From: JADFMN01 sp964529975
Lineage (GTDB): Bacteria; Armatimonadota; Fimbriimonadia; Fimbriimonadales; Fimbriimonadaceae
NCBI GenBank assembly: GCA_964529975.1
Contig: CAZGXW010000016.1
Coordinates: 1-45,164 of the forward strand
Direction of reading: 5' to 3'
Length of the DNA stretch: 45,164 bases
Shown: positions 1-8,460 of the stretch, in pieces
Layout: each line of letters opens with the position of its first letter
How positions within the stretch are numbered: the stretch's first letter is position 1
Made by a program: the position numbers and the translations under genes
Notes under the pieces: model-generated
The model's database searches: none
The model's input: only the letters and a program-made list of their open reading frames with translations
What the model was told of the DNA's origin: nothing

Positions 1-169
1 CGAACGGGCTCGAAGCCCTGATCGACCTCCGAACCGCCGAACCTCCAATCGCTCCCCCAATTCCCGTTTCAAACCGGAATTCGCGAACCATTTACAGCAT
101 CCGCAGGACGCCCTAAGACCGTCCACTTCCCAGCAAAGGAGCCGATAATCAGAGTTCGCCGTCCCGGCA

Positions 170-562
170 ATGGAACTCTCGATCTACGACCGTCTCGGAG
201 GAAGCGCCGCCGTCCACGCCATCGTGGAAGCCATCTACCGGCGCATGCTGGAAGACCCCGAGATGGCGACCTTCTTCGAGGGGGTCGAGATGGTCCACAT
301 GAAACGGAGCCAGAGGGTGTTCATGGCCCACGCCCTAGGCGGCCCGCTCGCCGGGCATGTGCCCGACCTGGCCGAAGCCCACGCCGGGCTCGTCAAGTAC
401 AAGGGGCTGAGCGACGCCCACTACGACACGATGCTGGTTTACGTCCGCGAGTCACTGGACGAACTCATGATCAACCCCGAGGTCTGCGACGAAGTCATCG
501 CCCTCATCGAAAGCGTGAGGGAGATGGTCCTTGGCCGCGCCGCTAAAAGCTGCGCGGCCTGA
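170..562 (+). CDS. Group 1 truncated haemoglobin
   Basis: A 130-residue protein with the length and pattern of group 1 truncated (2-on-2) globins. It starts with the typical YDRLGG segment, has a Tyr in helix B (about Y23, IYRRML), a conserved Gln in helix E (about Q48, KRSQRVF), the LGGP turn after helix E and the proximal haem-ligand His at about H71 in EAHAGL. Family members bind O2 or NO in the cytoplasm, often for NO detoxification; the physiological role here is inference. The ATG follows a GATAAT-like hexamer by about 20 nt and there is no strong ribosome binding site. The gene converges on msrA with a 6-bp gap. Confidence 0.93.
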   Translation: MELSIYDRLGGSAAVHAIVEAIYRRMLEDPEMATFFEGVEMVHMKRSQRVFMAHALGGPLAGHVPDLAEAHAGLVKYKGLSDAHYDTMLVYVRESLDELMINPEVCDEVIALIESVREMVLGRAAKSCAA

Positions 563-568
563 AACCGG

Positions 569-1249
569 CTAGGGCCCGCCGCCGCCCTTCTTGGTCGGGA
601 TGGGGCAGGCCGCGATCCCGTTCTTGAAGCAGTATTGCTGGTGGTACTCCTCGGCCATCCAGAACACCGCCTCCGGCACGATCGACGTCGTGATGGGCTC
701 GTCGAGCGTCTTTTGCAGCGCCGCCTTGCTCTCAGTGGCGATCTTCTTCTGCTCGGGCGAGTGATAGAACACTGCCGAGCGGTACTGGTCGCCGCGGTCC
801 GGGCCCTGCCCGCCGACCTGGCACGGGTCGTGGATCTTCCAGAAGACCTCGAGCAACCTCTCGTAGGACACGACCTTGGGGTCGAACTCGACGCGCACAG
901 CCTCCGCGTGTCCGGTCGGCGTGTAGCAGACCTCGCGGTAAGTCGGGTTCTTCTTGTGCCCGCCTGAGTATCCGACCGCGGTGGCGGTCACGCCCTCGAC
1001 CTGTCGGAAGTAGTCCTCGACGCCCCAGAAACAACCGGCCGCGAAGGTGGCGATCTCCAGCCCCTCCTTTTTGGCGACCGTCTTGTCGGTCCCGAACAGC
1101 GTCACGCCTCCCGGCATCGTTCCTTTGGTTCCACGCACGTCTGGTTTCTTCTCCTGGGTCGTTGTCTGGCTTTGCGAATTCAGCGCGATGATGCCGACGC
1201 CCAGGGCGGCGGCGCTCGCGGCTACGATCGTCATCAGTCCGCGCAACAT
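569..1249 (-). CDS. msrA: Peptide-methionine (S)-S-oxide reductase MsrA, exported
   Basis: A 226-residue protein whose residues about 65-215 are a complete MsrA domain. The catalytic Cys is C73 in GCFWG, followed by GYSGG, PTYREVCY and the GDQYRSAVFY block; Cys residues near the C-terminus (YCFKNGIAAC) could recycle the active site. It reduces methionine-S-sulfoxide in proteins, using thioredoxin-like donors in known members. The first 24 residues form a hydrophobic signal or anchor (VAASAAALGVGIIAL), so the enzyme probably works outside the cytoplasm, unlike most MsrA proteins. It lies 30 bp downstream of the MFS gene on the same strand and is probably cotranscribed with it. The active site is Cys, not selenocysteine. 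Confidence 0.95.
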   Translation of the reverse strand: MLRGLMTIVAASAAALGVGIIALNSQSQTTTQEKKPDVRGTKGTMPGGVTLFGTDKTVAKKEGLEIATFAAGCFWGVEDYFRQVEGVTATAVGYSGGHKKNPTYREVCYTPTGHAEAVRVEFDPKVVSYERLLEVFWKIHDPCQVGGQGPDRGDQYRSAVFYHSPEQKKIATESKAALQKTLDEPITTSIVPEAVFWMAEEYHQQYCFKNGIAACPIPTKKGGGGP

Positions 1250-1279
1250 ATGACATTAGTATACGGCGGGAGTGGTCCG

Positions 1280-2524
1280 TCACGCGGACTGGGACTCTGA
1301 GTCTGCGTGACGGTAGGACCTGAGCCTGCTCCGTAGCGCATACAGCGCAGAGACGGCCATGCAGGCCACGCCTCCGATGACCACGGACTCGCGGTCGCCA
1401 TACTGCTTGGCCAGCACGCCCGCCTCCACGTCGCCGAGTTGGGGCCCTCCGACCTGGAACAGCACCGAGACCCCCGCCATCCGCCCGCGCATATCGTCGG
1501 GCGTGGCAAGGTTGCGGATGGTCTGGCGCATGACCGTGCTGACCATGTCCGCAGCGCCTGTCATCGCTAGAAACAGCATCGCAAGCGGCAGGGAAGTCGC
1601 GAGCCCGAAGCAGATCGTCGCCATGCCGTATACGCCGACCATGCCTATCACCAGTGCGCCTTGCTTGTCGACCGTGGGCCGCAACGCCAGGAACAGAGCC
1701 GCGACCATCGCTCCCATGCCGGCCGAGGCGGCGAGCAGTCCATAGCCCTGCGGCCCGAGTTTGAGCACCGGCCCAGCGAACGCGGGAAGCAGCGCGTCGG
1801 CCGTCGAGAAAAACGTCGCCCAGAAATCCAGCACCATCGTGTTGCGCACGATCTCGGACCTCTTGAGGAACCGGAAGCCGTCTCCGATCTGCACGACGGC
1901 GTCCTTCGCACTCTTGATGGTGGTCGCGGGCATCGTCTGCTCGATCGGCGCAAGCAGGAGCAGCACGACGATCAGCGCAGCGTTGGCAAGCACGGTGAAC
2001 CCGTACGTCCACGACAGCCCGGCGGTCGCGATGAGGACGCCTGTGATGACTGGCCCGAGCACGTCGCTGAGGCGCCAGGCGATGCCGTTCACGCTGAACG
2101 CGTTGGGGAGGTCCTCCTTGGGGACCATGTTGATCATGATCGAGGTCCGCGCCGGCCCGTCGAACGCCCTCGCCACCGCTGCCACCGCGACGATCGCATA
2201 GATCGTCTCGACGCTTTGCCCACTTCGCAGGGCATTGACAAACAGAGCGACAGAGCACCCGATCATCACGATCCGGGTCAAGACCATCAGTTTCTTGCGG
2301 TCGTAGTGGTCCGCCGCCAGCCCGCCGATCAGCGAGAACAGGAGGAGGGGCAGGATCTTGACCAACCCGAGGAGCCCGACGTGCAGAGAACTCTGCCCCG
2401 TGACCTCGTAAACCTGCCATGCGACGGCCCAAGACTGGACGGACTCGCCGACGTTGCCCACGAGCCGCCCGAGCGTGTAGTTCCGAAAGTCCCGGTGGCG
2501 CAAGGACGGAAGGCTGACGGCCAT
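1280..2524 (-). CDS. MFS transporter, probable drug or siderophore exporter
   Basis: A 414-residue integral membrane protein with about 12 hydrophobic segments. The N-terminus HRDFRNYTLGRLVGNVG is typical of the DHA3/EntS-like branch of the major facilitator superfamily, and the loop 2-3 signature is visible as GGLAADHYDRKKLM. Such proteins export small molecules using the proton gradient; the substrate cannot be read from sequence. It is the first gene of a probable two-gene unit with msrA and is divergent from ispG across 66 bp, which must hold both promoters. The start at 2524 gives the usual family N-terminus. Confidence 0.87.
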   Translation of the reverse strand: MAVSLPSLRHRDFRNYTLGRLVGNVGESVQSWAVAWQVYEVTGQSSLHVGLLGLVKILPLLLFSLIGGLAADHYDRKKLMVLTRIVMIGCSVALFVNALRSGQSVETIYAIVAVAAVARAFDGPARTSIMINMVPKEDLPNAFSVNGIAWRLSDVLGPVITGVLIATAGLSWTYGFTVLANAALIVVLLLLAPIEQTMPATTIKSAKDAVVQIGDGFRFLKRSEIVRNTMVLDFWATFFSTADALLPAFAGPVLKLGPQGYGLLAASAGMGAMVAALFLALRPTVDKQGALVIGMVGVYGMATICFGLATSLPLAMLFLAMTGAADMVSTVMRQTIRNLATPDDMRGRMAGVSVLFQVGGPQLGDVEAGVLAKQYGDRESVVIGGVACMAVSALYALRSRLRSYRHADSESQSA

Positions 2525-2590
2525 GGGGCATGGTCATTGTGGCACGGTCGTCCATTCCAGGCCTGATCGAGGACGTATCATGGAGGGGAG

Positions 2591-3799
2591 ATGCTTCGCG
2601 AGCGAAGGAAGACCAAGACGTGCGACGTCGGCGGCGTCCAGATGGGCAGCGGCCACCCAGTCGTCGTGCAGTCCATGGTCACTGAGGAGACGCGGAACGT
2701 CGATGCGGTGGTAGAGCAGATCATCGCGCTGCACCGCGAAGGTTGTGAGATCGTCCGCGTGACCACGCCCACGCTCGGCGAAGCGCAGTGCCTCGAGGAG
2801 ATCGTCGCGAAGGTGGCTGAACGCCATCAGAAAGTGCCAATGACCGCAGACGTTCACCACCAGGGCACGTCGATCGCTATCGAGGCTGCGAAGTACGTCG
2901 ACGAGGTGCGCGTGAACCCCGGGCTGTTCGTGTTCCGTAAGCACACGGGCCGCGAGGACTACTCCGAACAGGAGCACCAAGAGGAAAGAGAGGCCATCGC
3001 GGAGTCGTTTGTGCCTGTGATTGAGGCGTGCAAGCGTCATGGCCGCGCAATGCGCATCGGCGTGAACCACGGTTCGCTCAGCGAGCGGATGCTCGTGACC
3101 TACGGAGACACTCCGGCGGGCATGGTCGAGAGCGCAATGGAGTACGTGCGGCTGTGCGTCGCACACGGTTACGAGAACCTCAACATCAGCGCAAAGGCTA
3201 GCCGCGTCCCGGTGATGATCGAAGCGAACCGACTGATGGCGTCGACGTTGGATGCGGAAGGGTTGCCGTTTCCCTTGCACCTCGGCGTGACCGAGGCTGG
3301 TGATGGGCAGTACGCTCGAGTCAAGTCGACCGCGGGCATAGCCACGCTCTTGGCCGACGGGATCGGCGACACCATTCGCGTCTCGCTCGCCGAAGACCCT
3401 ATTCACGAGATCCCTGTGTGCTACGAGATTCTGCAGGCCCTTGGGCTTCGCAAGACCCAGGTCGAATACATCGCTTGCCCATCGTGCGGCCGCACGAAGT
3501 TCAACCTGCCGACGGTATTGCGCGAAGTGCGCGACGCGACGCGCCACTTAGTCGGGCTGGATATCGCTGTCATGGGCTGCATCGTAAACGGTCCGGGCGA
3601 GATGGCCGACGCTGACTATGGCTACGTCGGAGCGGCGGGCGGCAAGATCACGCTTTACCGCAAGCGCGAGGTTGTTAAGAACGGTATCCCGCAGGAGAAC
3701 GGCGTGGAAGAACTCATCGCGCTCTTAAAGGAGGACGGCGTCTGGCGCGAGCCGGAGCCGTCTGTAAAAAGAGAAGTGACGCCGCTGAAGACCGTGTAA
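2591..3799 (+). CDS. ispG: 4-hydroxy-3-methylbut-2-enyl diphosphate synthase (flavodoxin/ferredoxin)
   Basis: A 402-residue IspG/GcpE, the penultimate enzyme of the MEP isoprenoid pathway. It converts 2-C-methyl-D-erythritol 2,4-cyclodiphosphate to HMBPP with a [4Fe-4S] cluster. The N-terminal TIM-barrel part carries VGGVQMGSGHPVVVQSM, and the C-terminal part carries the three cluster cysteines C296 and C299 (CPSCGRT) and C330 (MGCIVNGPGE), with E337 as the expected fourth ligand. This is the compact bacterial form without the plant-type insert. A TATCAT hexamer at 2576-2581 lies 9 nt before the ATG, so the message may be leaderless, although a purine run directly precedes the start. It converges on the VOC gene with a 1-bp gap. 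Confidence 0.96.
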   Translation: MLRERRKTKTCDVGGVQMGSGHPVVVQSMVTEETRNVDAVVEQIIALHREGCEIVRVTTPTLGEAQCLEEIVAKVAERHQKVPMTADVHHQGTSIAIEAAKYVDEVRVNPGLFVFRKHTGREDYSEQEHQEEREAIAESFVPVIEACKRHGRAMRIGVNHGSLSERMLVTYGDTPAGMVESAMEYVRLCVAHGYENLNISAKASRVPVMIEANRLMASTLDAEGLPFPLHLGVTEAGDGQYARVKSTAGIATLLADGIGDTIRVSLAEDPIHEIPVCYEILQALGLRKTQVEYIACPSCGRTKFNLPTVLREVRDATRHLVGLDIAVMGCIVNGPGEMADADYGYVGAAGGKITLYRKREVVKNGIPQENGVEELIALLKEDGVWREPEPSVKREVTPLKTV

Positions 3800-3800
3800 G

Positions 3801-4115
3801 TCACTTCTTCGGGCTCAAGCACCAGCATGTTCCGAACGGGTCGCGCACGAACACCTCGCCGCTGCTTTCGAACAGCCTGTCCGCGCCCTCGCGTTCCAGA
3901 ACTGCGGCAAACGAATCGGGGTCGTCGACGTTCACGGCCATGCAGTACGCCATGTCGTCGGCGCATAGGTAGAGACGCAACGGCCCGGCAATGATCTCCG
4001 TCCAGTCCTCACTGCGGTCGCCGACGGAGAATCCAAGGACCTCTGTATAGAACCGCTCTGCTGCAGCACGGTCCGCCACTCCGATCGCGATGCAGTTCGT
4101 CATCTCTGCGCTCAT
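3801..4115 (-). CDS. VOC (glyoxalase/bleomycin-resistance-like) protein
   Basis: A protein of about 104 residues with a single VOC-type betaalphabetabetabeta unit pair: it begins with a beta strand and the AERFYTEVLGF segment, and ends with VRDPFGTCWCLSP, the usual second-module strand. Members bind metals or sequester small molecules; substrate and catalysis are not readable. An upstream ATG at 4139 is possible, but the ATG at 4115 is preferred because TATACT on the minus strand (4127-4122) sits 6 nt before it. Relative to many VOC proteins the metal ligands are not clear, so it may be a non-enzymatic binder. Confidence 0.8.
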   Translation of the reverse strand: MSAEMTNCIAIGVADRAAAERFYTEVLGFSVGDRSEDWTEIIAGPLRLYLCADDMAYCMAVNVDDPDSFAAVLEREGADRLFESSGEVFVRDPFGTCWCLSPKK

Positions 4116-4137
4116 GTCCCGAGTATAACGGACGCAC
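4116..4137. promoter_or_regulatory. Overlapping divergent -10 elements
   Basis: The 22-bp gap between the VOC start (4115, minus) and the CBM9-like start (4138, plus) holds one TATA core read in both directions. On plus, TATAAC at 4124-4129 is 8 nt before the ATG; on minus, TATACT at 4127-4122 is 6 nt before the ATG. Neither gene has space for a leader, so both are predicted leaderless and cannot easily be transcribed at the same moment. Confidence 0.5.
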
Positions 4138-5061
4138 ATGTACGCGCACCCGAAGGGCTACGTCTGCTATCAGGGCACGCCCGAACTTACCGGTCGCCTT
4201 GACCACAAGGACTGGAGCAACGCGCCCTGGACGGACCTCTTTATCGACATCGAGGGGGACAAGAAGCCCAAGCCCCGCTACGAGACGAGGGCGAAGATGC
4301 TCTGGGACAGGGAGTTCTTCTATGTCGGCGCAGTCCTGCACGAGCCCCACGTGTGGGCGACGCTGACCGAGCACGATAGCGTGATCTTTCGGGACAACGA
4401 CTTCGAGGTGTTCATCGACCCGGACGGCGACAATCACCAATACTACGAGTACGAGATCAACGCGCTCGGAACAGACTGGGACCTGCGCCTGGTGAAGCCG
4501 TACCGCGACGGCGGCCCGGCACTCAACGAGTGGGAGATCCCCGGCCTTCGCAAAGCCGTCCATGTCGAAGGAACAATCAACGATCACCGCGATACAGACA
4601 AATGGTGGGGAGTAGAGATCGCTTTTCCCTGGAAGGTGTTGGCGGAGTTCTCATTGGTTCCCGCACCGCCGCGTGCAGGCGACCAGTGGCGCGTGAACTT
4701 TAGCCGGGTCGAGTGGGACACTGACGAACACGGCAAGAAGATCGAAGGCAGACCCGAGCACAACTGGGTGTGGTCGCCGCAGCACTTTATTGACATGCAT
4801 AAGCCGGAGTTCTGGGGTTATGTGCAGTTCTCACACATGCCGCACGGCACGGACGAGTTTCGTCCTGACCCAAAGTGGGAGGCGCGCATGAGACTGATCG
4901 ACGTGTACTACAGGCAGAAGGTTCACTTGGAAAGGCACAAAGAGTGGGACAAGGAGATGACTGCAGACGGAGTCGTGTTCGCCAACACCTATGAGGGGTG
5001 GCACGCCTCCTGTGACGGACTCAACATTAGGCACGACTCATTGATCTGGCGAGATCGATAG
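4138..5061 (+). CDS. CBM9-like carbohydrate-binding domain protein
   Basis: A 307-residue protein. Residues about 10-230 match the family 9 carbohydrate-binding/DOMON-like fold seen in many Bacteroidetes and Planctomycetes proteins: GRLDHKDWSNAPWTDLFIDIEG, then LWDREFFYVGAVLHEPHVWA, DNDFEVFIDPDGDNHQYYEYEINA, WGVEIAFPWK and WRVNFSRVEW. No signal peptide is visible, so it may be cytoplasmic or the export route may be unusual. The last 70 residues are charged and specific to this subgroup. Ligand unknown; sugar or xylan binding is inferred from the family only. Its last 24 bp overlap the 3' end of the convergent acyltransferase gene. Confidence 0.8.
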   Translation: MYAHPKGYVCYQGTPELTGRLDHKDWSNAPWTDLFIDIEGDKKPKPRYETRAKMLWDREFFYVGAVLHEPHVWATLTEHDSVIFRDNDFEVFIDPDGDNHQYYEYEINALGTDWDLRLVKPYRDGGPALNEWEIPGLRKAVHVEGTINDHRDTDKWWGVEIAFPWKVLAEFSLVPAPPRAGDQWRVNFSRVEWDTDEHGKKIEGRPEHNWVWSPQHFIDMHKPEFWGYVQFSHMPHGTDEFRPDPKWEARMRLIDVYYRQKVHLERHKEWDKEMTADGVVFANTYEGWHASCDGLNIRHDSLIWRDR

Positions 5062-6345
5062 GAGCGTCTTGACCTCGCGTTCGAGACGCTCGGTCACCAT
5101 TCGCACTGTCCCACGCGGATCGGACTTGTACTCTTCATAGTAGGTGCGAAGGTCGAAGGGCTCGCCGATCTTCAGGCTTGCCTTCCGCGGTCCGCGCATC
5201 GGTGAGAAACCGAACAGTTCTTCCTCCAATCGGTTTATCACTTCAAGGAACCTCTCGTCGGTCGGAGCCTCGGCGATGTAGTGCGCGCCAGTGGCAAGGA
5301 AACGGCCGGCACGATCCATGTCACGGTAGAGCGGGAGCGTCTCCTGGTGACGGCGGCGCATGGTCTGCTTGGTGAACTCACTAGCGTCGAGGGCGATCGT
5401 CATGCGGTCGAGCGCGTTGATAATCTCCCTGATCCGGTCACCCATCGTGGCCGTCGGGTCGTCTTTCACGCCGAGCGCAGCTGCCGTGCGGGAGATCCAA
5501 ACCTCCTTCATGCGGTGGATGCGCTGGTCGAGCGTATCCTGCCTTTCTGGGCGGACGCCATACGCTCTTTCAAAGCCTTCGACGACCTTAATGCCAACGG
5601 CGCGCAATCGCTCATAGATCGGTTTCGCGAGATCGACTTCGATCCCGAGGTGCTTTTCCAGCCGCCAAACGGCGAGAACGATGTCGTCGTTCATCGGCCG
5701 CGTGTAGCGGTACTTCAAGCCGACCGGCACGATCCAGAGCGGGCCTGCGCCCTTCATGTCGTCGAGCGCCCAAAAGCCGAACTGCACGACTCCTTCGTGG
5801 AACGGCATGAGCATGTCGTTCTGGCCGTAGGTCAGGCCTTCGGGAAACATCACGATCTTCTTGCCCCCGCTGAGGAGAGCCCTCGTCGTTTTGATTGCTG
5901 TGCGGTCTACGACCCCGCGCATGATCGAGTACGCACCGCACTTCTGCAGCACCCATCCGATGCCCGGCACGGAGAAGGACTCCCGGCTTGCGAGGTAGTT
6001 GAACGGTTCGCGAGCTTGTCGGGAGAGTTCGAAGAGCACGAGCGGATCGAGGTTGGTCGGGTGGTTCGGCGTGATGATTGCCGGTTGGCCGTGCAGACTC
6101 GTCATTCGCGCAAGCCCGTCGATGGAGACTTCTCGAATCCTTGCGGCCTTCCAAAGGATGCGCTTGAGAGACCTCCAAGCGATGCCGACTGAGAATGGCG
6201 TATCGAGCGGGGGATAGAACGACCGACCACGGCCCTCGCGCCACTTCTTTAAGCGGCCCGCGCGGAGCATAACGGAAACGGGCATCGCGCTGTTGGTCGG
6301 CACTTGATAGTAGGGACGGAGCACCTGCCGAACAGTGTTCGTCAA
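5038..6345 (-). CDS. PlsC-type 1-acyl-glycerol-phosphate acyltransferase family protein
   Basis: A 435-residue protein with a PlsC acyltransferase domain at about residues 75-260. The catalytic HX4D motif is H95-PTNL-D100 in TPNHPTNLDPL, and the substrate motif is FPEGLTY at 167-173. Members transfer acyl chains to lysophosphatidate or related lipids at the membrane. It is longer than PlsC (about 240 residues), with about 170 extra C-terminal residues rich in charged helices; function of that part unknown. The predicted start is TTG, whose last two bases overlap the TGA of the preceding small membrane protein (TTGA), suggesting translational coupling; an internal ATG 20 codons in is the alternative. 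Confidence 0.83.
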   Translation of the reverse strand: MTNTVRQVLRPYYQVPTNSAMPVSVMLRAGRLKKWREGRGRSFYPPLDTPFSVGIAWRSLKRILWKAARIREVSIDGLARMTSLHGQPAIITPNHPTNLDPLVLFELSRQAREPFNYLASRESFSVPGIGWVLQKCGAYSIMRGVVDRTAIKTTRALLSGGKKIVMFPEGLTYGQNDMLMPFHEGVVQFGFWALDDMKGAGPLWIVPVGLKYRYTRPMNDDIVLAVWRLEKHLGIEVDLAKPIYERLRAVGIKVVEGFERAYGVRPERQDTLDQRIHRMKEVWISRTAAALGVKDDPTATMGDRIREIINALDRMTIALDASEFTKQTMRRRHQETLPLYRDMDRAGRFLATGAHYIAEAPTDERFLEVINRLEEELFGFSPMRGPRKASLKIGEPFDLRTYYEEYKSDPRGTVRMVTERLEREVKTLLSISPDQ

Positions 6346-6581
6346 TAGTGCCGTTTGACGTGCGTCACGAATGTGAGTCCACTATAGACGCCGATGAGCA
6401 AGAGCACTATCCCCGCGAAGACGGCTCGGGCACCATTCAGCGTGAAGAGTCCGAAGAAGAAAAGTTCGCGCGAACTGATTGTGGCTAGACCCCAGAGCAT
6501 GACGCAGACCGATAGACCAGCCCACCATCGCATGTACCGGTTGTAGTACCACTTCTCGTCAGGCCCTTGGCCGCTCCACAC
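6342..6581 (-). CDS. Small membrane protein, unknown function
   Basis: A 79-residue protein with two strongly hydrophobic segments (about WWAGLSVCVMLWGLATI and AVFAGIVLLLIGVYSGLTF), so probably a two-span inner membrane protein. I do not recognise a family. The GTG start at 6581 is supported by TACAGT on the minus strand 9 nt upstream (6596-6591); an internal ATG at codon 17 is the alternative. Its stop overlaps the start of the acyltransferase gene by 3-4 bp, so the two are probably coexpressed and may both act at the membrane. Confidence 0.6.
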   Translation of the reverse strand: MWSGQGPDEKWYYNRYMRWWAGLSVCVMLWGLATISSRELFFFGLFTLNGARAVFAGIVLLLIGVYSGLTFVTHVKRHY

Positions 6582-6623
6582 GTCAACACAACTGTACGCG
6601 ATCCCTACGCAGAAGTTGCACTC

Positions 6624-7109
6624 TCAACGCGCTGGCCAGCCAGGAACGTTGAGGCCGAGCGTGATGTCGCGCTTCACTTGCCACACTCCCTCGACCTTGG
6701 TGGGCGTCACGACGCCGCTCCCGCCGCGGGGGCTTCTTCGGTTGCGCTCCGTCTCTGGAAGCCGCGGATCGTCGGTGAACACCACATCGTCGATCCAATA
6801 CGTGCATCGTCCCGGCTCGATGATGTGCATATGGACGTGCTCTTGCGCCTCGCCTCCGGGATAGCCGCCTGGGCGGATCGAGTCGAACGCGTACTCGCCC
6901 TTCTCGTTTGTCTTCGACCATCCGCGAATCCGTCCGTGACGAGTCTCTGACCGCGGNNNNNNNNNNNNNNNNNNNNNNNNNNNNNNNNNNNNNNNNNNNN
7001 NNNNNNNNNNNNNNNNNNNNNNNNNNNNNNNNNNNNNNNNNNNNNNNNNNNNNNNNTGTATGCCGATGCATCCAGTTGCCAGAAAGAGAACGACGAGTGC
7101 CTTGCCCAT
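6624..7109 (-). CDS. Intradiol-dioxygenase-like lipoprotein, interrupted by an assembly gap
   Basis: The N-terminal 17 codons (MGKALVVLFLATGCIGI) look like a lipoprotein signal with Cys at 14. The part after the gap, about 110 residues, resembles the core of intradiol ring-cleavage dioxygenase-like proteins: GRIRGWSKTNEKGEYAF, then IRPGGYPGG, HVHMHIIEPG and DDVVFTDDPRL. In catalytic members Tyr/His residues bind Fe(III); HVHMH could supply two of them, but the Tyr ligands cannot be judged with the middle missing. The two halves happen to be in the same frame across 100 N, but the gap size is arbitrary, so they may belong to one gene or two. Confidence 0.6.
   Translation of the reverse strand: MGKALVVLFLATGCIGIXXXXXXXXXXXXXXXXXXXXXXXXXXXXXXXXXXPRSETRHGRIRGWSKTNEKGEYAFDSIRPGGYPGGEAQEHVHMHIIEPGRCTYWIDDVVFTDDPRLPETERNRRSPRGGSGVVTPTKVEGVWQVKRDITLGLNVPGWPAR
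6957..7056. other. Assembly gap (100 N)
   Basis: Exactly 100 undetermined bases, the conventional filler for a gap of unknown length. It falls inside the dioxygenase-like lipoprotein. The real sequence could be shorter or could contain additional genes, so gene adjacency across this point should not be trusted. Confidence 0.98.
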
Positions 7110-7185
7110 ATCGGCACATACCGACGAATGATTGAGAGAGTTTCTTCGATGTAAGTGACGTAGACCTTTTCGAGGCAGTACGTGC

Positions 7186-8364
7186 CTAGAGACGCCAGAC
7201 CTCCATCTGCCGGTCGCTCAGGAACTCGCACCCCGTCGAAGTGACGACGACGATCTCCTCAATGCCCAGGTAGCCGCGACCAGGAAGCGTCACGCCTAAC
7301 TCGAGCGTGTACACCTCGTCCTTGTGGACCGGGGTGGTGGGAGTCGAGCCGTAACGTTCCCACTGTGGGCCGAGGATCGCGCCGCCGTCGTGGGCGACGC
7401 GCCCGACCTGGTGGCCGAGGGCGTGCATGTACTCCGGATAACCGGCGTCGGTCAAGGTCTTGCGGGCGATCGCGTCGATGTCGCAACCGAGCACACCGGG
7501 CTTGAGGGCTTTTGCTGCGCTCGTGATGCATTGGTTGACGACGGCCGCCGCATTGCACACATCCTCCGGGATCGCGCCACCGACATACCAGCACCTCTGG
7601 ATGTCGCTGGAGTAGCCGTCGACGATCACGCCAAGGTCGACGTGGAACACGTGGCCTTCCTCAATAGCGATGTTCGCTGAAGGTTTTCCGTGGCCGATCA
7701 TCGAGTTAGGGCCGCTGTTGACGATCGGGTTTCCTGCCCTGTCCCATCCGTAGCCGTACCCCTGCTGGTCGATCAAGGACTGCACGTAGTCGAACACCTC
7801 CTTCTCCGTGCGACCGATGCGTGCGTACTCTCCGATCAGTGCAAAGATCTCATCGCCCTTCTTGATCGCTTGGGTGATGCGCTTGACCTCTTCGGGCGTC
7901 TTGCGCGCACGCAAGCCTTGTACGAGCGGTTCTGCGCTGACGAGCGAGCCATCCAGGCTCGTGCCCTTGAGGTAGTCGGTAAGCAGGAGGAACATTCCGT
8001 GCGAGAGACCGTCGGCCCTGACGTCGTTGGTGCTGAAATCGACGGCGATCTTTGGATCGGCGCTCGTGTGCTCATCGAGGACGCGGAGCAAGGGGTCCTT
8101 GATGCCTTGGACGTAAGGTACGACCTCGTCCCACTCTCCGCTGTGGACAAGGGGGTCGGCGTCGTAGTTGCCAACGATCGCGATCTTCTTCCCACCGCGC
8201 GTGACGATCAGTGCGCTCTGCCAGGTCAGCCCGCCATCGAGGATGAGCGGTAACACCGGGTCGCCGCCCTCTGCGGTCTCGCGGTCGAACACCATCCAGA
8301 GGTCGAAGTCGGTCTCTTGGATGAGTTTCGCGGCCTGGTCGAGTTTCTCGCGCGTGAGCGACAT
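7186..8364 (-). CDS. M24 family metallopeptidase (Xaa-Pro aminopeptidase-like)
   Basis: A 392-residue protein with an N-terminal creatinase-like domain (about 1-150) and a C-terminal pita-bread domain (about 155-392). The five metal ligands are visible: D243 (HVDLG), D254 (SSDIQR), H318 (ALGHQVG), E355 (LELGV) and E369 (GIEEIVVVT), and H226 (GHGKPS) fits the catalytic His. It should be a dinuclear metal aminopeptidase acting on Xaa-Pro peptides, or a prolidase; no signal peptide, so cytoplasmic. TAGACT on minus (8376-8371) is 6 nt before the ATG, so a leaderless message is likely. Confidence 0.92.
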   Translation of the reverse strand: MSLTREKLDQAAKLIQETDFDLWMVFDRETAEGGDPVLPLILDGGLTWQSALIVTRGGKKIAIVGNYDADPLVHSGEWDEVVPYVQGIKDPLLRVLDEHTSADPKIAVDFSTNDVRADGLSHGMFLLLTDYLKGTSLDGSLVSAEPLVQGLRARKTPEEVKRITQAIKKGDEIFALIGEYARIGRTEKEVFDYVQSLIDQQGYGYGWDRAGNPIVNSGPNSMIGHGKPSANIAIEEGHVFHVDLGVIVDGYSSDIQRCWYVGGAIPEDVCNAAAVVNQCITSAAKALKPGVLGCDIDAIARKTLTDAGYPEYMHALGHQVGRVAHDGGAILGPQWERYGSTPTTPVHKDEVYTLELGVTLPGRGYLGIEEIVVVTSTGCEFLSDRQMEVWRL

Positions 8365-8400
8365 GCAGCAAGTCTATCTCTCAATGCGCTCGATGTCGAG

Positions 8401-8420
8401 GGCGCGGCTCTGTCCGCGCC
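8401..8420 (-). terminator. GC-rich hairpin downstream of the nitrilase gene
   Basis: A perfect 7-bp stem (GGCGCGG / CCGCGCC) with a 6-nt loop lies about 40 bp after the nitrilase stop codon and just upstream of the M24 gene promoter. There is no U-tract on either strand, so it may be an attenuating or mRNA-stabilising hairpin rather than a true intrinsic terminator. Confidence 0.35.
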
Positions 8421-8460
8421 GTCAAGGGCACGACGGAGCGTACCCCTCCAAATGGACCCG

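Noticed and set aside
1..116. Possible 3' end of an upstream gene (frame 3, ending at a TAA near 116)
   Set aside because: Only about 38 codons, no recognised motif, another frame is open over the same stretch, and base usage does not clearly favour it.
732..2555. Long minus-strand frame of 607 codons over the MsrA and MFS genes
   Set aside because: Arg- and Pro-rich translation with no hydrophobic pattern; it is the shadow of two well-supported genes in another frame.
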